From contig CAUCKA010000004.1 of NCBI GenBank assembly GCA_958443265.1, positions 1 to 64,000 of the forward strand: DNA of 64,000 nucleotides, read 5' to 3'. The DNA comes from an uncultured Collinsella sp. Its GTDB lineage: Bacteria; Actinomycetota; Coriobacteriia; Coriobacteriales; Coriobacteriaceae. Below, piece by piece: positions 23,090 to 31,310 of the stretch; within the stretch, counting starts at the first letter, position 1, and every line of letters begins with the position of its first letter. A program made the translations under genes and the position numbers. The notes under the pieces were generated by a model, which was not told the origin of the DNA, did no database searches, and worked only from the letters and a program-made list of their open reading frames with translations.

Positions 23090-24713
23090 ATTTTGGAAGA
23101 TATATCTCCTCCATAAGCCAAGGCTTTATGTCTATCTGCTTCTCGATGTCTTGTCTCAGCTGTGCAGCCTTGCTGAACCATATCTGTTGGGACTGACTGT
23201 AAATGTGCTGGCGGCAAAAAATGTCCTCGGTATTAGTTTGCGGACGCTAGTCTTATGTATTTTCGCGATTGGCGTGGTCGCCATTGTGGGGTCGGTGTTG
23301 GCCTATTGGACTTCCCTAATCTATGTCGACCTTCAAGCGCATGCGGGATATCAACTTAACGCTGACACACTTGAACACGTCAAGCGTTTGCCCCGGAAGT
23401 TTTTCATCGGATTTGATGCGGGCTATTATAATCAGCAAATCAATCACGATTCAAACGACCTCATAATATTCGGAATAACATCGGCGTCAAATATCATTGG
23501 CGGTGTTGCAACGATTATCTGTTCCTTGATTATGTTGATGAATATAAACATTGCGATGGCGATTGCCTGTCTAGCCTGCATCGTTACGGGGGCAGTAGTT
23601 TATCGATTGTTTAGCGGGCTGCTGTTCAATCGAGGCTTTGAGTTCCAGGAAAAGACCGCTGCTTTCTATGGGACTCTCCAGAGCCAGCTGGAGAGCGTCT
23701 CCTTTCTTCGTCGCCATTCATTATTTGATTTCTATTCCTTGAGGCTGCAGAAGGCTTTCGATGGTCTTTATCCAGCTATATTGGCTAACCAAAAAGCCGG
23801 ATCACGGTTCGAACTTGCGAATCAGTTGATTTTTTCCTTTGCGCAGTTCTGTTTGCTCGCGATTGGAGGCTGTGAGATTGTCGCAGGTAAAATGCCGGTT
23901 GGTTTTCTGCTGACGGCATTGAGCTATTATTCGAGCGCCAATTCTGCTCTGGTGAACTTGCTTTCTTGGGGCAAAAGCTACCAGGCGAGCAAGGTGAGCG
24001 CCCAACGCCTTAAGCGCCTTTGGGCAATGGATGAAGAGGCGAACGGTTCTGTCCGCATTGGTTCTCCTGTTTCACTTGTGTGCAAGGGCCTGTCGATTTG
24101 TCGCCCTGATACCGATCGAATCATAGATTATCCAGAGCTCATCTCGCTTAATCGAGGAGTCTTATACGGCGTGTCGGGTGCAAACGGAAGCGGGAAAAGC
24201 ACGCTTCTCGATGGCATAGCTGGTCTATATCCCGATGATTGCGTTGGGACTATTGCTTATGACGAGGTTGATTTGAGCCAGATTGATTCTATAAATCTAC
24301 GCTCGTATGTCGTTGGTATTGCCGAGCAAGAACCTGATATCGTTAACGGAACACTCAGAGAGAATCTGACGCTACTCGCGGGCGATAATTGTCCAATTCT
24401 TGAAGTCGGGCGACTTGTAGACCAGTTTGGTCTGACCAAACTGGTCTCAACACTTCCCAATGGTCTTGATGGGGTGCTGGACGAGCAAAACCATAATATA
24501 TCGGGTGGTGAGAAGCAGAAGATTGCGATTATTCGTGTATTGCTTAAGGACTCACCCGTCATGTTATTCGATGAACCGACGTCGGCGCTTGACGGAGCGA
24601 GTAGGTCAGCGTTCATTGATATTCTGCAACAGAAGAAAGAGGATCATATAGTGGTTGTTGTTTCGCATGATCCCGAGTTGCTTGAGGCTTGCGACGAAGT
24701 GATTGAGCTGTAA
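23082..24713 (+). CDS. ABC exporter, fused membrane and ATPase domains
   Basis: Half-transporter of 543 residues: a six-helix type I membrane domain (about 1-310) followed by an ATPase domain with Walker A GANGSGKST, signature ISGGEKQK and Walker B VMLFDEPTSALD. It overlaps the maturase gene by eight bases; ATG 23082 has GAGG nine bases upstream. It has no N-terminal C39 peptidase, unlike exporters that cleave double-glycine leaders, so leader removal (if any) must be done elsewhere. As the last gene of the locus it is the probable exporter of the mature peptide, working as a homodimer. Confidence 0.87.
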   Translation: MFRFWKIYLLHKPRLYVYLLLDVLSQLCSLAEPYLLGLTVNVLAAKNVLGISLRTLVLCIFAIGVVAIVGSVLAYWTSLIYVDLQAHAGYQLNADTLEHVKRLPRKFFIGFDAGYYNQQINHDSNDLIIFGITSASNIIGGVATIICSLIMLMNINIAMAIACLACIVTGAVVYRLFSGLLFNRGFEFQEKTAAFYGTLQSQLESVSFLRRHSLFDFYSLRLQKAFDGLYPAILANQKAGSRFELANQLIFSFAQFCLLAIGGCEIVAGKMPVGFLLTALSYYSSANSALVNLLSWGKSYQASKVSAQRLKRLWAMDEEANGSVRIGSPVSLVCKGLSICRPDTDRIIDYPELISLNRGVLYGVSGANGSGKSTLLDGIAGLYPDDCVGTIAYDEVDLSQIDSINLRSYVVGIAEQEPDIVNGTLRENLTLLAGDNCPILEVGRLVDQFGLTKLVSTLPNGLDGVLDEQNHNISGGEKQKIAIIRVLLKDSPVMLFDEPTSALDGASRSAFIDILQQKKEDHIVVVVSHDPELLEACDEVIEL

Positions 24714-24884
24714 AAGCTTGTGCATGGCGCTTCGTTGCGGGACTCATTGCCTGTGGATAGCGAATTGCAGCTGATGTGGGCAGTTATCTCAAACATGTAT
24801 CAGCTTCTTTTATTGACTAATCCCACAACGGCAAACCCGGTCAAACGAACGCTTCAGTACTGAGGCGTCTGTCTGTCTGACAAA

Positions 24885-24917
24885 TTGCTATACTTAATTA
24901 AGGAAAGCGTATAGCAA
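24885..24917 (+). promoter_or_regulatory. Antitoxin operator: perfect 9-bp inverted repeat
   Basis: TTGCTATAC and GTATAGCAA are separated by 15 bases, ending 12 bases before the antitoxin start. The left arm contains the extended -10 TGCTATACT, so binding would block the promoter. This is the usual autoregulatory arrangement of RelB-type antitoxins. Confidence 0.65.
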
Positions 24918-24928
24918 AAGGAGTCAAC

Positions 24929-25288
24929 ATGTCTATGTCGATACTAGACTCACGGCCGGTTCAGATGAACGTGCGTATAGATCGCCAGCTCAAAGAGGCG
25001 GGAGACGCCGTCCTGACTCATATTGGCATGACGCCGTCACAAGCCGTTCGGACACTTTGGGAGTATCTGGTCGTTAACGGACGCATGCCCTCGAAGGGAG
25101 ACGCGGCGGCTCCGGTTTCTGACGGAGTGGAGCCCCGGCGCATGGAGTCAAGGGCCGCGCAAGGCAGCCATATCGTTCGCGATTCGTGCCTCAAATACGG
25201 CATCCCCATCCCTGAGTTCTCGGGAGACTATGACGACCTCTATGAGGAGGCCATGGCGGAGCGCTATCCCGAGTGGGCGGAACTATGA
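24929..25288 (+). CDS. RelB/DinJ-family antitoxin
   Basis: Antitoxin of 119 residues. The N-terminal ribbon-helix-helix is visible: VQMNVRIDRQLKEAGDAVL followed by MTPSQAVRTLWEYLVVNGRMP, the RelB/DinJ pattern. The C-terminal half, which should wrap the toxin, is acidic and ends in DDLYEEAMAERYPEWAEL. ATG 24929 has AAAGGAG five bases upstream. It overlaps the toxin gene by four bases (ATGA). A strong inverted repeat precedes it. RelB-like antitoxins usually go with RelE/YafQ toxins; here the partner is a PIN-domain protein. Confidence 0.85.
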   Translation: MSMSILDSRPVQMNVRIDRQLKEAGDAVLTHIGMTPSQAVRTLWEYLVVNGRMPSKGDAAAPVSDGVEPRRMESRAAQGSHIVRDSCLKYGIPIPEFSGDYDDLYEEAMAERYPEWAEL

Positions 25289-25806
25289 GCACAGAAGGCG
25301 TCCTCAAGCTGTTAATCGATACCAACGTATGGATGGATTATTTTTCTGGCAGGTCCGACCGTACGGCAAATGTCGTCCATCTGATCGAGATTGCCGACGC
25401 CTCGGAGCGGATTGCCCTGTTTGCCTCGTCGCTTTCGGTCAAAGACGTTTCATATCTTGTCTCGGCGGCAATCAAGCAGGAGTGCCGAAGAAAGACTGGC
25501 TCACTGAGCGATAACGCCATTGCGGCGGCAGACGAAACGGCCTGGGCATGCGTTCGACAGATGCGCGAGCTAGCCCTCATCGCCCCGGTCGGTGCAGACG
25601 AGGTCTTCGACTCCTTTGTGTTCAAGTACCACCACAATGACTTTGAGGACGACCTGATGCTGGGCGTCGCCAATCGCATTGATGCCGATTACGTCGTGAC
25701 GGAGGACAAGAATCTTATTAAACATACCAATGGTGTATGCATTAACGTTCAACAGGCGTTGAGGTTGATTGAAGGGTCCAACGTCCCTTCGGCGCGGCCC
25801 GTCTAA
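25285..25806 (+). CDS. PIN-domain toxin (putative endoribonuclease)
   Basis: Likely toxin of 173 residues with the PIN fold. The acidic residues expected at the metal site are present: Asp in LLIDTNVWMDYF near the N-terminus, a mid-protein acidic position, Asp in NDFEDDLMLGVA, and Asp in ADYVVTEDKNL near the C-terminus. Such enzymes cleave RNA, often tRNA or rRNA; the target here is unknown. ATG 25285 overlaps the antitoxin stop (ATGA), indicating coupled translation. The gene lies at the right edge of the AT-richer island. Confidence 0.85.
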   Translation: MSTEGVLKLLIDTNVWMDYFSGRSDRTANVVHLIEIADASERIALFASSLSVKDVSYLVSAAIKQECRRKTGSLSDNAIAAADETAWACVRQMRELALIAPVGADEVFDSFVFKYHHNDFEDDLMLGVANRIDADYVVTEDKNLIKHTNGVCINVQQALRLIEGSNVPSARPV

Positions 25807-25954
25807 CCTGCTTTATCTTGATAAAGTGGCGTTTCCTCACCGTTAGCCGATGATGCAAGGGCGCTCGGCGTTTTCGACTGGTTTATGCACGCAAAGTCTG
25901 GGAATATACAAGTCGCATATCTTACTGTCTAACCAGTTGCGCCAAGGAGGCACC

Positions 25955-27412
25955 ATGGACTACAAGATTACCGGCTACGAGCCCGCCCAGCTGTTCCATT
26001 TCTTTGAGGAGGTCAGCGCTATCCCCCGCGGGTCTGGCAACGAGAAGGGCATCAGCGATTTCCTGGTTGCGTTTGCCAAGGAGCGCGGCCTCGATGTGTA
26101 CCAGGACGAGGTCTACAACGTCATCATTCGCAAGCCCGCATCTGCCGGTGCCGAGAATGCCCCGACCGTGATGCTGCAGGGCCATATCGATATGGTGTGC
26201 GACAAGTTGGGCTCCGTTGAGCACGACTTTACGACCGACGGTATCGACCTGGTCGTCAAGGACGGCGTCCTCACCGCTAACGGCACCACCCTGGGTGCCG
26301 ACAACGGTATCGCCGTCGCTCTGATGCTTACTGTTCTCGATGACGATTCGATCGTTCACCCCGCCCTCGAGTGCGTATTCACCACCGACGAGGAGACTGG
26401 CCTGGTCGGCGCCGAGACGCTCGACAAGTCCCAGATTAGCGCCCGCACCATGATTAACCTTGACTCCGAGGAAGAGGGCGTTGCCACCGTCAGCTGCGCC
26501 GGCGGCGTCGTCGTTACCTACACCTGCCCAATCGTGCGCGAGAACAAGACCGGTAGCACCCTCACGCTCGACATCTCCGGCCTGCTGGGCGGTCACTCCG
26601 GCTCCGACATCAACCTGGAGCGCGGCAACGGCAACCTCATCATGGCCCGCATCATCGACCGCCTGATGGTCGCCGGCGAGCCCGCCATCGTCAGCTTTAA
26701 CGGCGGCACTAAGGACAACGCCATCAACCGTGAGTGCAAGGCCGAGCTGGTTTACGCCGACCACGCTGCCGCCGAGGCCGCGGCGCAGGTCGCCAAGGGC
26801 ATCATCGCCGACGTCACTGCCGAGCTCGAGGTCTTCGACCCCGGCTTTACCTGCACCGTCGAGATTGCCGACGACGCCGAGGTCGAGGCCATGGACCAGA
26901 AGTCCGCACTTGCCCTCATTCGCGCTCTGCGTCTTGCCCCCAATGGTGTAATCCGCCGCAACGTCGCCACCGACGGCTCCGTCGAGGTCTCCTCCAACAT
27001 CGGCGTGGTTGCCACCTCTGACGACGAGGTCAAGATCATGCTGTCCCCGCGCTCCTCGATCACCTCGCTGCAGAACGAGTTCAAGGACCGCCTGCAGACG
27101 CTGGCCGATGTCCTGGGCTTCGACGCCAAGTTTGAGTTCGAGTATCCCGGCTGGAGCTATGCCGAGCATTCGCCGGTCCGCGACATCTTTGTCGAGAGCT
27201 ATCGCGAGCTCTTTGGCTCCGAGCTGCGCATCGAGTCCATTCACGCCGGCCTTGAGTGCGGCCTGTTTGCCGAGGCCCTGCACGGCCTGGACGCCATCGC
27301 CGTGGGCCCGACGCTCTCCGATGTCCACACCCCGGACGAGAGCATGGAGCTCGCTTCTGCCGAGCGCTTCTACGAGCTGCTCATCGACGTGCTCAAGCGC
27401 CTCGCCGCGTAA
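25955..27412 (+). CDS. pepD: Xaa-His dipeptidase / aminoacyl-histidine dipeptidase
   Basis: M20-family cytosolic metallopeptidase that splits dipeptides such as Xaa-His. It has 485 residues. Metal-site motifs are visible: LQGHIDMVCDK (near 80), TLGADNGIAVAL (near 115), TDEETGLVGAE (near 148) and the C-terminal IHAGLECG. A dimerisation domain is inserted between. I start at ATG 25955, seven bases after AAGGAGG; the open frame extends upstream to 25850 but without a ribosome site. Convergent with hipA, with a shared terminator between. Confidence 0.92.
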   Translation: MDYKITGYEPAQLFHFFEEVSAIPRGSGNEKGISDFLVAFAKERGLDVYQDEVYNVIIRKPASAGAENAPTVMLQGHIDMVCDKLGSVEHDFTTDGIDLVVKDGVLTANGTTLGADNGIAVALMLTVLDDDSIVHPALECVFTTDEETGLVGAETLDKSQISARTMINLDSEEEGVATVSCAGGVVVTYTCPIVRENKTGSTLTLDISGLLGGHSGSDINLERGNGNLIMARIIDRLMVAGEPAIVSFNGGTKDNAINRECKAELVYADHAAAEAAAQVAKGIIADVTAELEVFDPGFTCTVEIADDAEVEAMDQKSALALIRALRLAPNGVIRRNVATDGSVEVSSNIGVVATSDDEVKIMLSPRSSITSLQNEFKDRLQTLADVLGFDAKFEFEYPGWSYAEHSPVRDIFVESYRELFGSELRIESIHAGLECGLFAEALHGLDAIAVGPTLSDVHTPDESMELASAERFYELLIDVLKRLAA

Positions 27413-27466
27413 AGGTTGCGCTAGCAGCAGTCCGAGCCACGTGCTAGCGGATTGCAAATGACATTA

Positions 27467-27517
27467 CGAGAGGGGGTACCCGGTCTTTTGCGACAGGTGT
27501 CCCCTCTCTTCTTTTAA
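27467..27517 (+). terminator. Terminator after pepD
   Basis: GAGAGGGG/CCCCTCTC stem with a ~25-nt loop, then TTCTTTT. It lies between convergent pepD and hipA. Confidence 0.65.
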
Positions 27518-27539
27518 GAAATGGGAAATTGATTGGCGT

Positions 27540-28844
27540 CTAGCCCATATCCGCCCTGATGAGGTCGAGGGTTCGCTGGCAGTTTTCGCGGACGGGGCCG
27601 AGCATATGATCGCGCAGGTCCGCCATGCCGGGCAGGTCGGCGTATTCGTCCATGACCTCTTCCATGCAAATGGGTACCTCGTAGGCGAGGTCCATCATGG
27701 TCGCAAAGCAAAACTTCTCGGATAGCCCGGCATCGGTGAGCGCCGTCTCCAGCGCGGGGTCGCCCATACCGTGGTATCGGCGGATAGCACCTGGACCGAT
27801 GCGCCCCACACGATTTTCGCCGCCAACGCTCATAGCAAGGCGTGCTCGACGTCGCATGCGCTCATACGCCAAGCCCGATGCGACATCGTACATTCGAGCC
27901 ATCATGGCTGCGCCGTCGTTTCCAAGGAGCAGGGAATAGTTTTTCGCATGCGCATCCGGTGCGCCGATAATGGCGTTGAAGAACAGTATCTGCGTAAACA
28001 GATGCAGGTTAAGTTGATGGTGGCTCGTAGTTACGAGGAGCTCTTGAATGTCGCGTGTGGTCGGGCCGCCGTCTGCCGTGTACTTTTGGGCGGGCATCAC
28101 CCCAAGTGCCTGACAGAGGTCTTCTTGATGTAGGCGCCTGATCGTTCCGTCTTCGACTTTCACGCGGTCATAGCGCTCAACAATGAGGGTAGGTTCGTCC
28201 TCAAACATACGATATTCGACGTTTGCCGTTGCGATACCGGCGCGCTGGGCGCTTTTCATGCAGACAAACTCATTGAGAGCCTCGAGTTTAAATCCGTTAA
28301 CGCCATTTTTGAAAATATGCGTCGTGGGCGAGGAGCCCATGCATTCGCACCAGCGGCCGTTAATGAACGCGAGCGCGAACTTGCCCTGGTTGCCTCCAAG
28401 TGACCAACTTTCATCTAGACCCATCCACGATGCATCGCGGTCATCTCTGATCGACTTGAGGCGGAGAGCAATTTCGTGGTCGTCTATAGGGCGGTAATCG
28501 CCAGCGCGATGCAGGACGGCGTCGGCATCTTCTTTGGCATAAAACTGCACTCCGCCCGGACAGTCGAGTCCGATATGGCTGAGCAACGCAACGGGATTGT
28601 TGGGCCTAACGTCGAATTCGGCGGCAATCGCTTTTCGCTGGTCCTCGCTGTCGGGTAGAAGGCCAAACAGGTACGGATTCATGACCTGTTGTCCGTATGT
28701 GCGATTCGATACGGGTATGTTGGTCGATAGGGCTGGCCCGTCATAGTCATGATCGTAGGTAAAGCTGATAAGACCGTTCTCATCTTGCGTGAGCGTTCCC
28801 GCAGGTACGCCGCAAATAATGGTCCGAAGTGATGTTCTGGCCAT
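27540..28844 (-). CDS. hipA: HipA-type serine/threonine kinase toxin
   Basis: HipA kinases inactivate glutamyl-tRNA synthetase or other targets and cause growth arrest. It has 434 residues, the family length. The N-terminal subdomain (about 1-100), the central SLGGNQGKFAL ATP-loop, ALNEFVCMKSAQRAG, the catalytic FFNAIIGAPDAHAKNYSLL (HipA Asp/Asn motif) and the metal-binding YDVASGLAYE are all present, so it looks active. The start is three bases after the hipB stop. Two-gene operon controlled by the 17-bp inverted repeat upstream of hipB. Confidence 0.92.
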   Translation of the reverse strand: MARTSLRTIICGVPAGTLTQDENGLISFTYDHDYDGPALSTNIPVSNRTYGQQVMNPYLFGLLPDSEDQRKAIAAEFDVRPNNPVALLSHIGLDCPGGVQFYAKEDADAVLHRAGDYRPIDDHEIALRLKSIRDDRDASWMGLDESWSLGGNQGKFALAFINGRWCECMGSSPTTHIFKNGVNGFKLEALNEFVCMKSAQRAGIATANVEYRMFEDEPTLIVERYDRVKVEDGTIRRLHQEDLCQALGVMPAQKYTADGGPTTRDIQELLVTTSHHQLNLHLFTQILFFNAIIGAPDAHAKNYSLLLGNDGAAMMARMYDVASGLAYERMRRRARLAMSVGGENRVGRIGPGAIRRYHGMGDPALETALTDAGLSEKFCFATMMDLAYEVPICMEEVMDEYADLPGMADLRDHMLGPVRENCQRTLDLIRADMG

Positions 28845-28847
28845 TGG

Positions 28848-29318
28848 CTATTTCCCGTCAGGCTTTGGTTGGACAGATGCGTTTGCGGCAATCGAGACTC
28901 CGAGATTGGACATGGCGAAATCCGCGAAGGCTTTGTCGTAGAGTTCGGACGTAAATGGGGCGTCTGCAAGAACCGGAATGGCGGTGCAGCGACGGTAGCT
29001 ATGAGAGGGACGTTGAGCGTGATGGCGCCTGGGGGCACTGCGAGGTTGCAGGTCGGCATGCGGAGCGTCGACTGGTCGCTCATTTTTTGCTTCGCCGATA
29101 TCCCCTTGAGCGGCGAGTGCCAGTCCAAGAGCATTGAAAATCGTCAGCAGCTTGTCGAGTCGAATGCCAGTGGCGTCGCCCAGCTCGAGCGATGCGAGCA
29201 GGCGCTCCGAAACACCGGCCTTTTTGGCGAGGGCGGCACGGGTGAGACCCTGAGCCTCGCGTGCCTGGCGCACATAGATGCCAGCTTGACGCGGTGTGGT
29301 GATGGGAAGGGTATCCAT
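28848..29318 (-). CDS. hipB: HipB-like XRE antitoxin (possible internal frameshifts)
   Basis: Antitoxin and autorepressor of 156 residues. The HTH is clear at about 12-68 (YVRQAREAQGLTRAALAKKAG, then LLASLELG and LDKLLTIFNALGLAL). The C-terminal part PFTSELYDKAFADFAMSNLG also looks genuine. Between them, residues about 82-118 (Arg/His/Pro-rich) have low G/C at third positions, while the next frame there is strongly G/C-rich and reads like normal protein (NLAVPPGAITLNVPLIA). A run of six A at 29083-29088 (minus strand) marks the first possible shift. GGAGA precedes the start. Confidence 0.8.
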   Translation of the reverse strand: MDTLPITTPRQAGIYVRQAREAQGLTRAALAKKAGVSERLLASLELGDATGIRLDKLLTIFNALGLALAAQGDIGEAKNERPVDAPHADLQPRSAPRRHHAQRPSHSYRRCTAIPVLADAPFTSELYDKAFADFAMSNLGVSIAANASVQPKPDGK

Positions 29319-29331
29319 GGCGATCTCCTAA

Positions 29332-29376
29332 CGTGCAGACTTTTGCATATCAGTATGACATGCAAAAGTCTGCACG
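29332..29376 (-). promoter_or_regulatory. hipBA operator: 17-bp perfect inverted repeat
   Basis: CGTGCAGACTTTTGCAT and its exact complement are separated by 11 bases, just upstream of hipB. A third, related palindrome ATGCAAAACTCTGCAT lies at 29387-29402. Multiple operators of this kind are typical of HipB autoregulation. Confidence 0.75.
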
Positions 29377-29386
29377 AAAAGGCATT

Positions 29387-29402
29387 ATGCAAAACTCTGC
29401 AT
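29387..29402 (-). promoter_or_regulatory. Third hipBA operator half
   Basis: ATGCAAAACTCTGCAT, differing from the main operator arm at only a few positions and spaced 10 bases from it. Confidence 0.55.
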
Positions 29403-29442
29403 GAGACCTCTACATTGACGTTGAGCTTATGAGAGGCGTTTT

Positions 29443-30021
29443 TTATATCGCGAGAATCCCCAGATGCTCAAGCAAGATCTTAAGCCCGATGAAGATGAGC
29501 ACGACGCCACCCACGATGGTGGCAGGCTTTTCGTAGCGCGCGCCAAAGGTGTGGCCGATCGCTACGCCGGCGACGGAGAAGATAAAGGTCGTGATGCCGA
29601 TGAGCGACACGGCGGGCATGATGTCGACCGAGAGCGCGGCAAATGAGATGCCCACGGCTAGGGCGTCGATTGAGGTGGCGATGGCGAGGATCAGGTACTC
29701 GCCCAGGTCAATCTTTTCGGCATCCTTGCCGTCGCCTTCATCCTCGTCCTCGGTAAAGGCCTCCCACAGCATTTTGCCGCCGATGAAGGCCAAAAGGATA
29801 AAGGCGATCCAATGGTCGATGGGTCCGATGATGCCCATAAACTGGCTACCAAGGGCCCAACCGATTACGGGCATGCCGGCCTGGAAGCCGCCAAAGAACA
29901 GGCCGAGCACTACGGCGACCTTAAGGTTGATCCTTTTCATGCCAAGGCCCTTGCAGATGGATACGGCAAAGGCGTCCATCGAAAGGCCAACGGCGAGCAA
30001 CACGAGCTCTGCGAGTCCCAT
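29443..30021 (-). CDS. mntP: Manganese efflux pump MntP
   Basis: Membrane exporter of Mn2+ with 192 residues and six predicted transmembrane helices. It is an internal duplication of two three-helix halves: LSMDAFAVSICKGLG near the N-terminus and TSIDALAVGISFAAL in the second half, each with the conserved Asp that binds the metal. The acidic loop between halves (EDEDEGDGKDAEK) is unusually long. GAGGGAG precedes the start. The leader has a GGGAGTAG string reminiscent of the manganese riboswitch but not enough to call one. Divergent from disA. Confidence 0.92.
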   Translation of the reverse strand: MGLAELVLLAVGLSMDAFAVSICKGLGMKRINLKVAVVLGLFFGGFQAGMPVIGWALGSQFMGIIGPIDHWIAFILLAFIGGKMLWEAFTEDEDEGDGKDAEKIDLGEYLILAIATSIDALAVGISFAALSVDIMPAVSLIGITTFIFSVAGVAIGHTFGARYEKPATIVGGVVLIFIGLKILLEHLGILAI

Positions 30022-30242
30022 AGTCTGGCTCCCTCTCTGCGGGCGAGCCCGATTACGCGACTACTCCCTCATTTATATGAGACCCGATGCTACCACACGA
30101 GCAGTCAAAAGAACCCCGTCCCAAATGAGCTACCTAAGCGTTGTCCGCTCATTCTGTAAGCATCGGATTTCGCAAGCGCCGCGGGGACAAACCGTGAGAA
30201 ACTATTTAGCGTTTATGGAGCGTATACGATGGGAGCGATGCC

Positions 30243-31310
30243 TTGGATAAGAACGAGCTGCAAAAGCGTATGGAACAGGCCATCCGCCTGACGGCACCTG
30301 GTCAGCCGATCCGCACCGCCCTCGACATGATCATCGCCGGTCACCTGGGCGCCCTTATCTGCGTCGGCGACACCGAAAACGTGCTCGCTGCCGGTAACGA
30401 CGGCTTCCCGCTCAATATTTCGTTCACCTCGAACCGCCTGTTCGAGCTTTCCAAGATGGACGGCGCTATCGTTATCGATGGCGACCTCACCCAGATCCTG
30501 CGCGCCAACTTCCACCTCAATCCCGATCCCTCGCTCGCCACGAGTGAGACGGGCATGCGTCACCGCACCGCCGCTCGCATGTCGGTGCTCACCGATGCCA
30601 TCGTGATCTCGGTCTCGGCCCGTCGTGCCGTCGTCAACGTGTACGTTCACGGCAAGAGCTACGAGATTCAGCCCGTCACCACCATCATGAGCTCGGTCAA
30701 CCAGCTCGTCGCCACGCTTCAGACCACCCGTCAGTCGCTCGATCGCTCCCTGCTGCGCCTGACGGCCCTCGAGCTCGACGACTACGTCACGCTCGCCGAC
30801 ATTACCGGTATTTTCTCGAGCTTCGAGATCATGCAGCAGGCAAAGACCGAGCTTAAGGATTGCATCGTCAAGCTGGGTAATCAGGGCAAGCTCGTGCAGA
30901 TGCAGCTCGAGCAGCTCGCGGGCTCCAGCATGGATACCGAATACGACTTGATGATCCGCGACTACGCAAGCGATTCCTCCGAGGCAAACGCCGAGAAGAT
31001 TCGCGCTGAGCTTGCCCGTATGACGCCCAAGGACTTGTCCGACCCGCAGCATGTGGCGGCGGTTCTGGGCTACGATGACTTGGACGAGGACTCCGTCATG
31101 ACACCGCTGGGCCTGCGCACGCTTTCTCGCGTGTCCGTCGTGCGCGACGGCGTGGCCGAGAAGATCGTCGACGAGTACGGCTCGCTGCAGGAGCTCATGG
31201 ACGACATCAGCGAGGATCCGGAGCGCCTGGGCGACTTTGGCGTTAACAACCCTGCCATTCTTGCGGACTCCCTGTACCGCATGAAGGGCACCAAACAGGG
31301 GAACGCATAA
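30243..31310 (+). CDS. disA: Diadenylate cyclase DisA
   Basis: Makes cyclic di-AMP from two ATP and scans DNA for damage. It has 355 residues. The DAC domain (1-140) has the catalytic DGAIVID and MRHRTAARMS motifs; a long helical spine follows; the C-terminal helix-hairpin-helix domain (about 290-355) can bind branched DNA. It begins with TTG at 30243, seven bases after GGGAG; the ATG at 30238 is out of frame. The stop TAA overlaps the ispD ATG (TAATG). No radA precedes it, unlike in many Firmicutes. Confidence 0.93.
   Translation: MDKNELQKRMEQAIRLTAPGQPIRTALDMIIAGHLGALICVGDTENVLAAGNDGFPLNISFTSNRLFELSKMDGAIVIDGDLTQILRANFHLNPDPSLATSETGMRHRTAARMSVLTDAIVISVSARRAVVNVYVHGKSYEIQPVTTIMSSVNQLVATLQTTRQSLDRSLLRLTALELDDYVTLADITGIFSSFEIMQQAKTELKDCIVKLGNQGKLVQMQLEQLAGSSMDTEYDLMIRDYASDSSEANAEKIRAELARMTPKDLSDPQHVAAVLGYDDLDEDSVMTPLGLRTLSRVSVVRDGVAEKIVDEYGSLQELMDDISEDPERLGDFGVNNPAILADSLYRMKGTKQGNA

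Noticed and set aside
30022..30110. Possible manganese (yybP-ykoY) riboswitch before mntP.
   Set aside because: Only a GGGAGTAG string is present; the second conserved metal-binding half and the overall fold cannot be seen.
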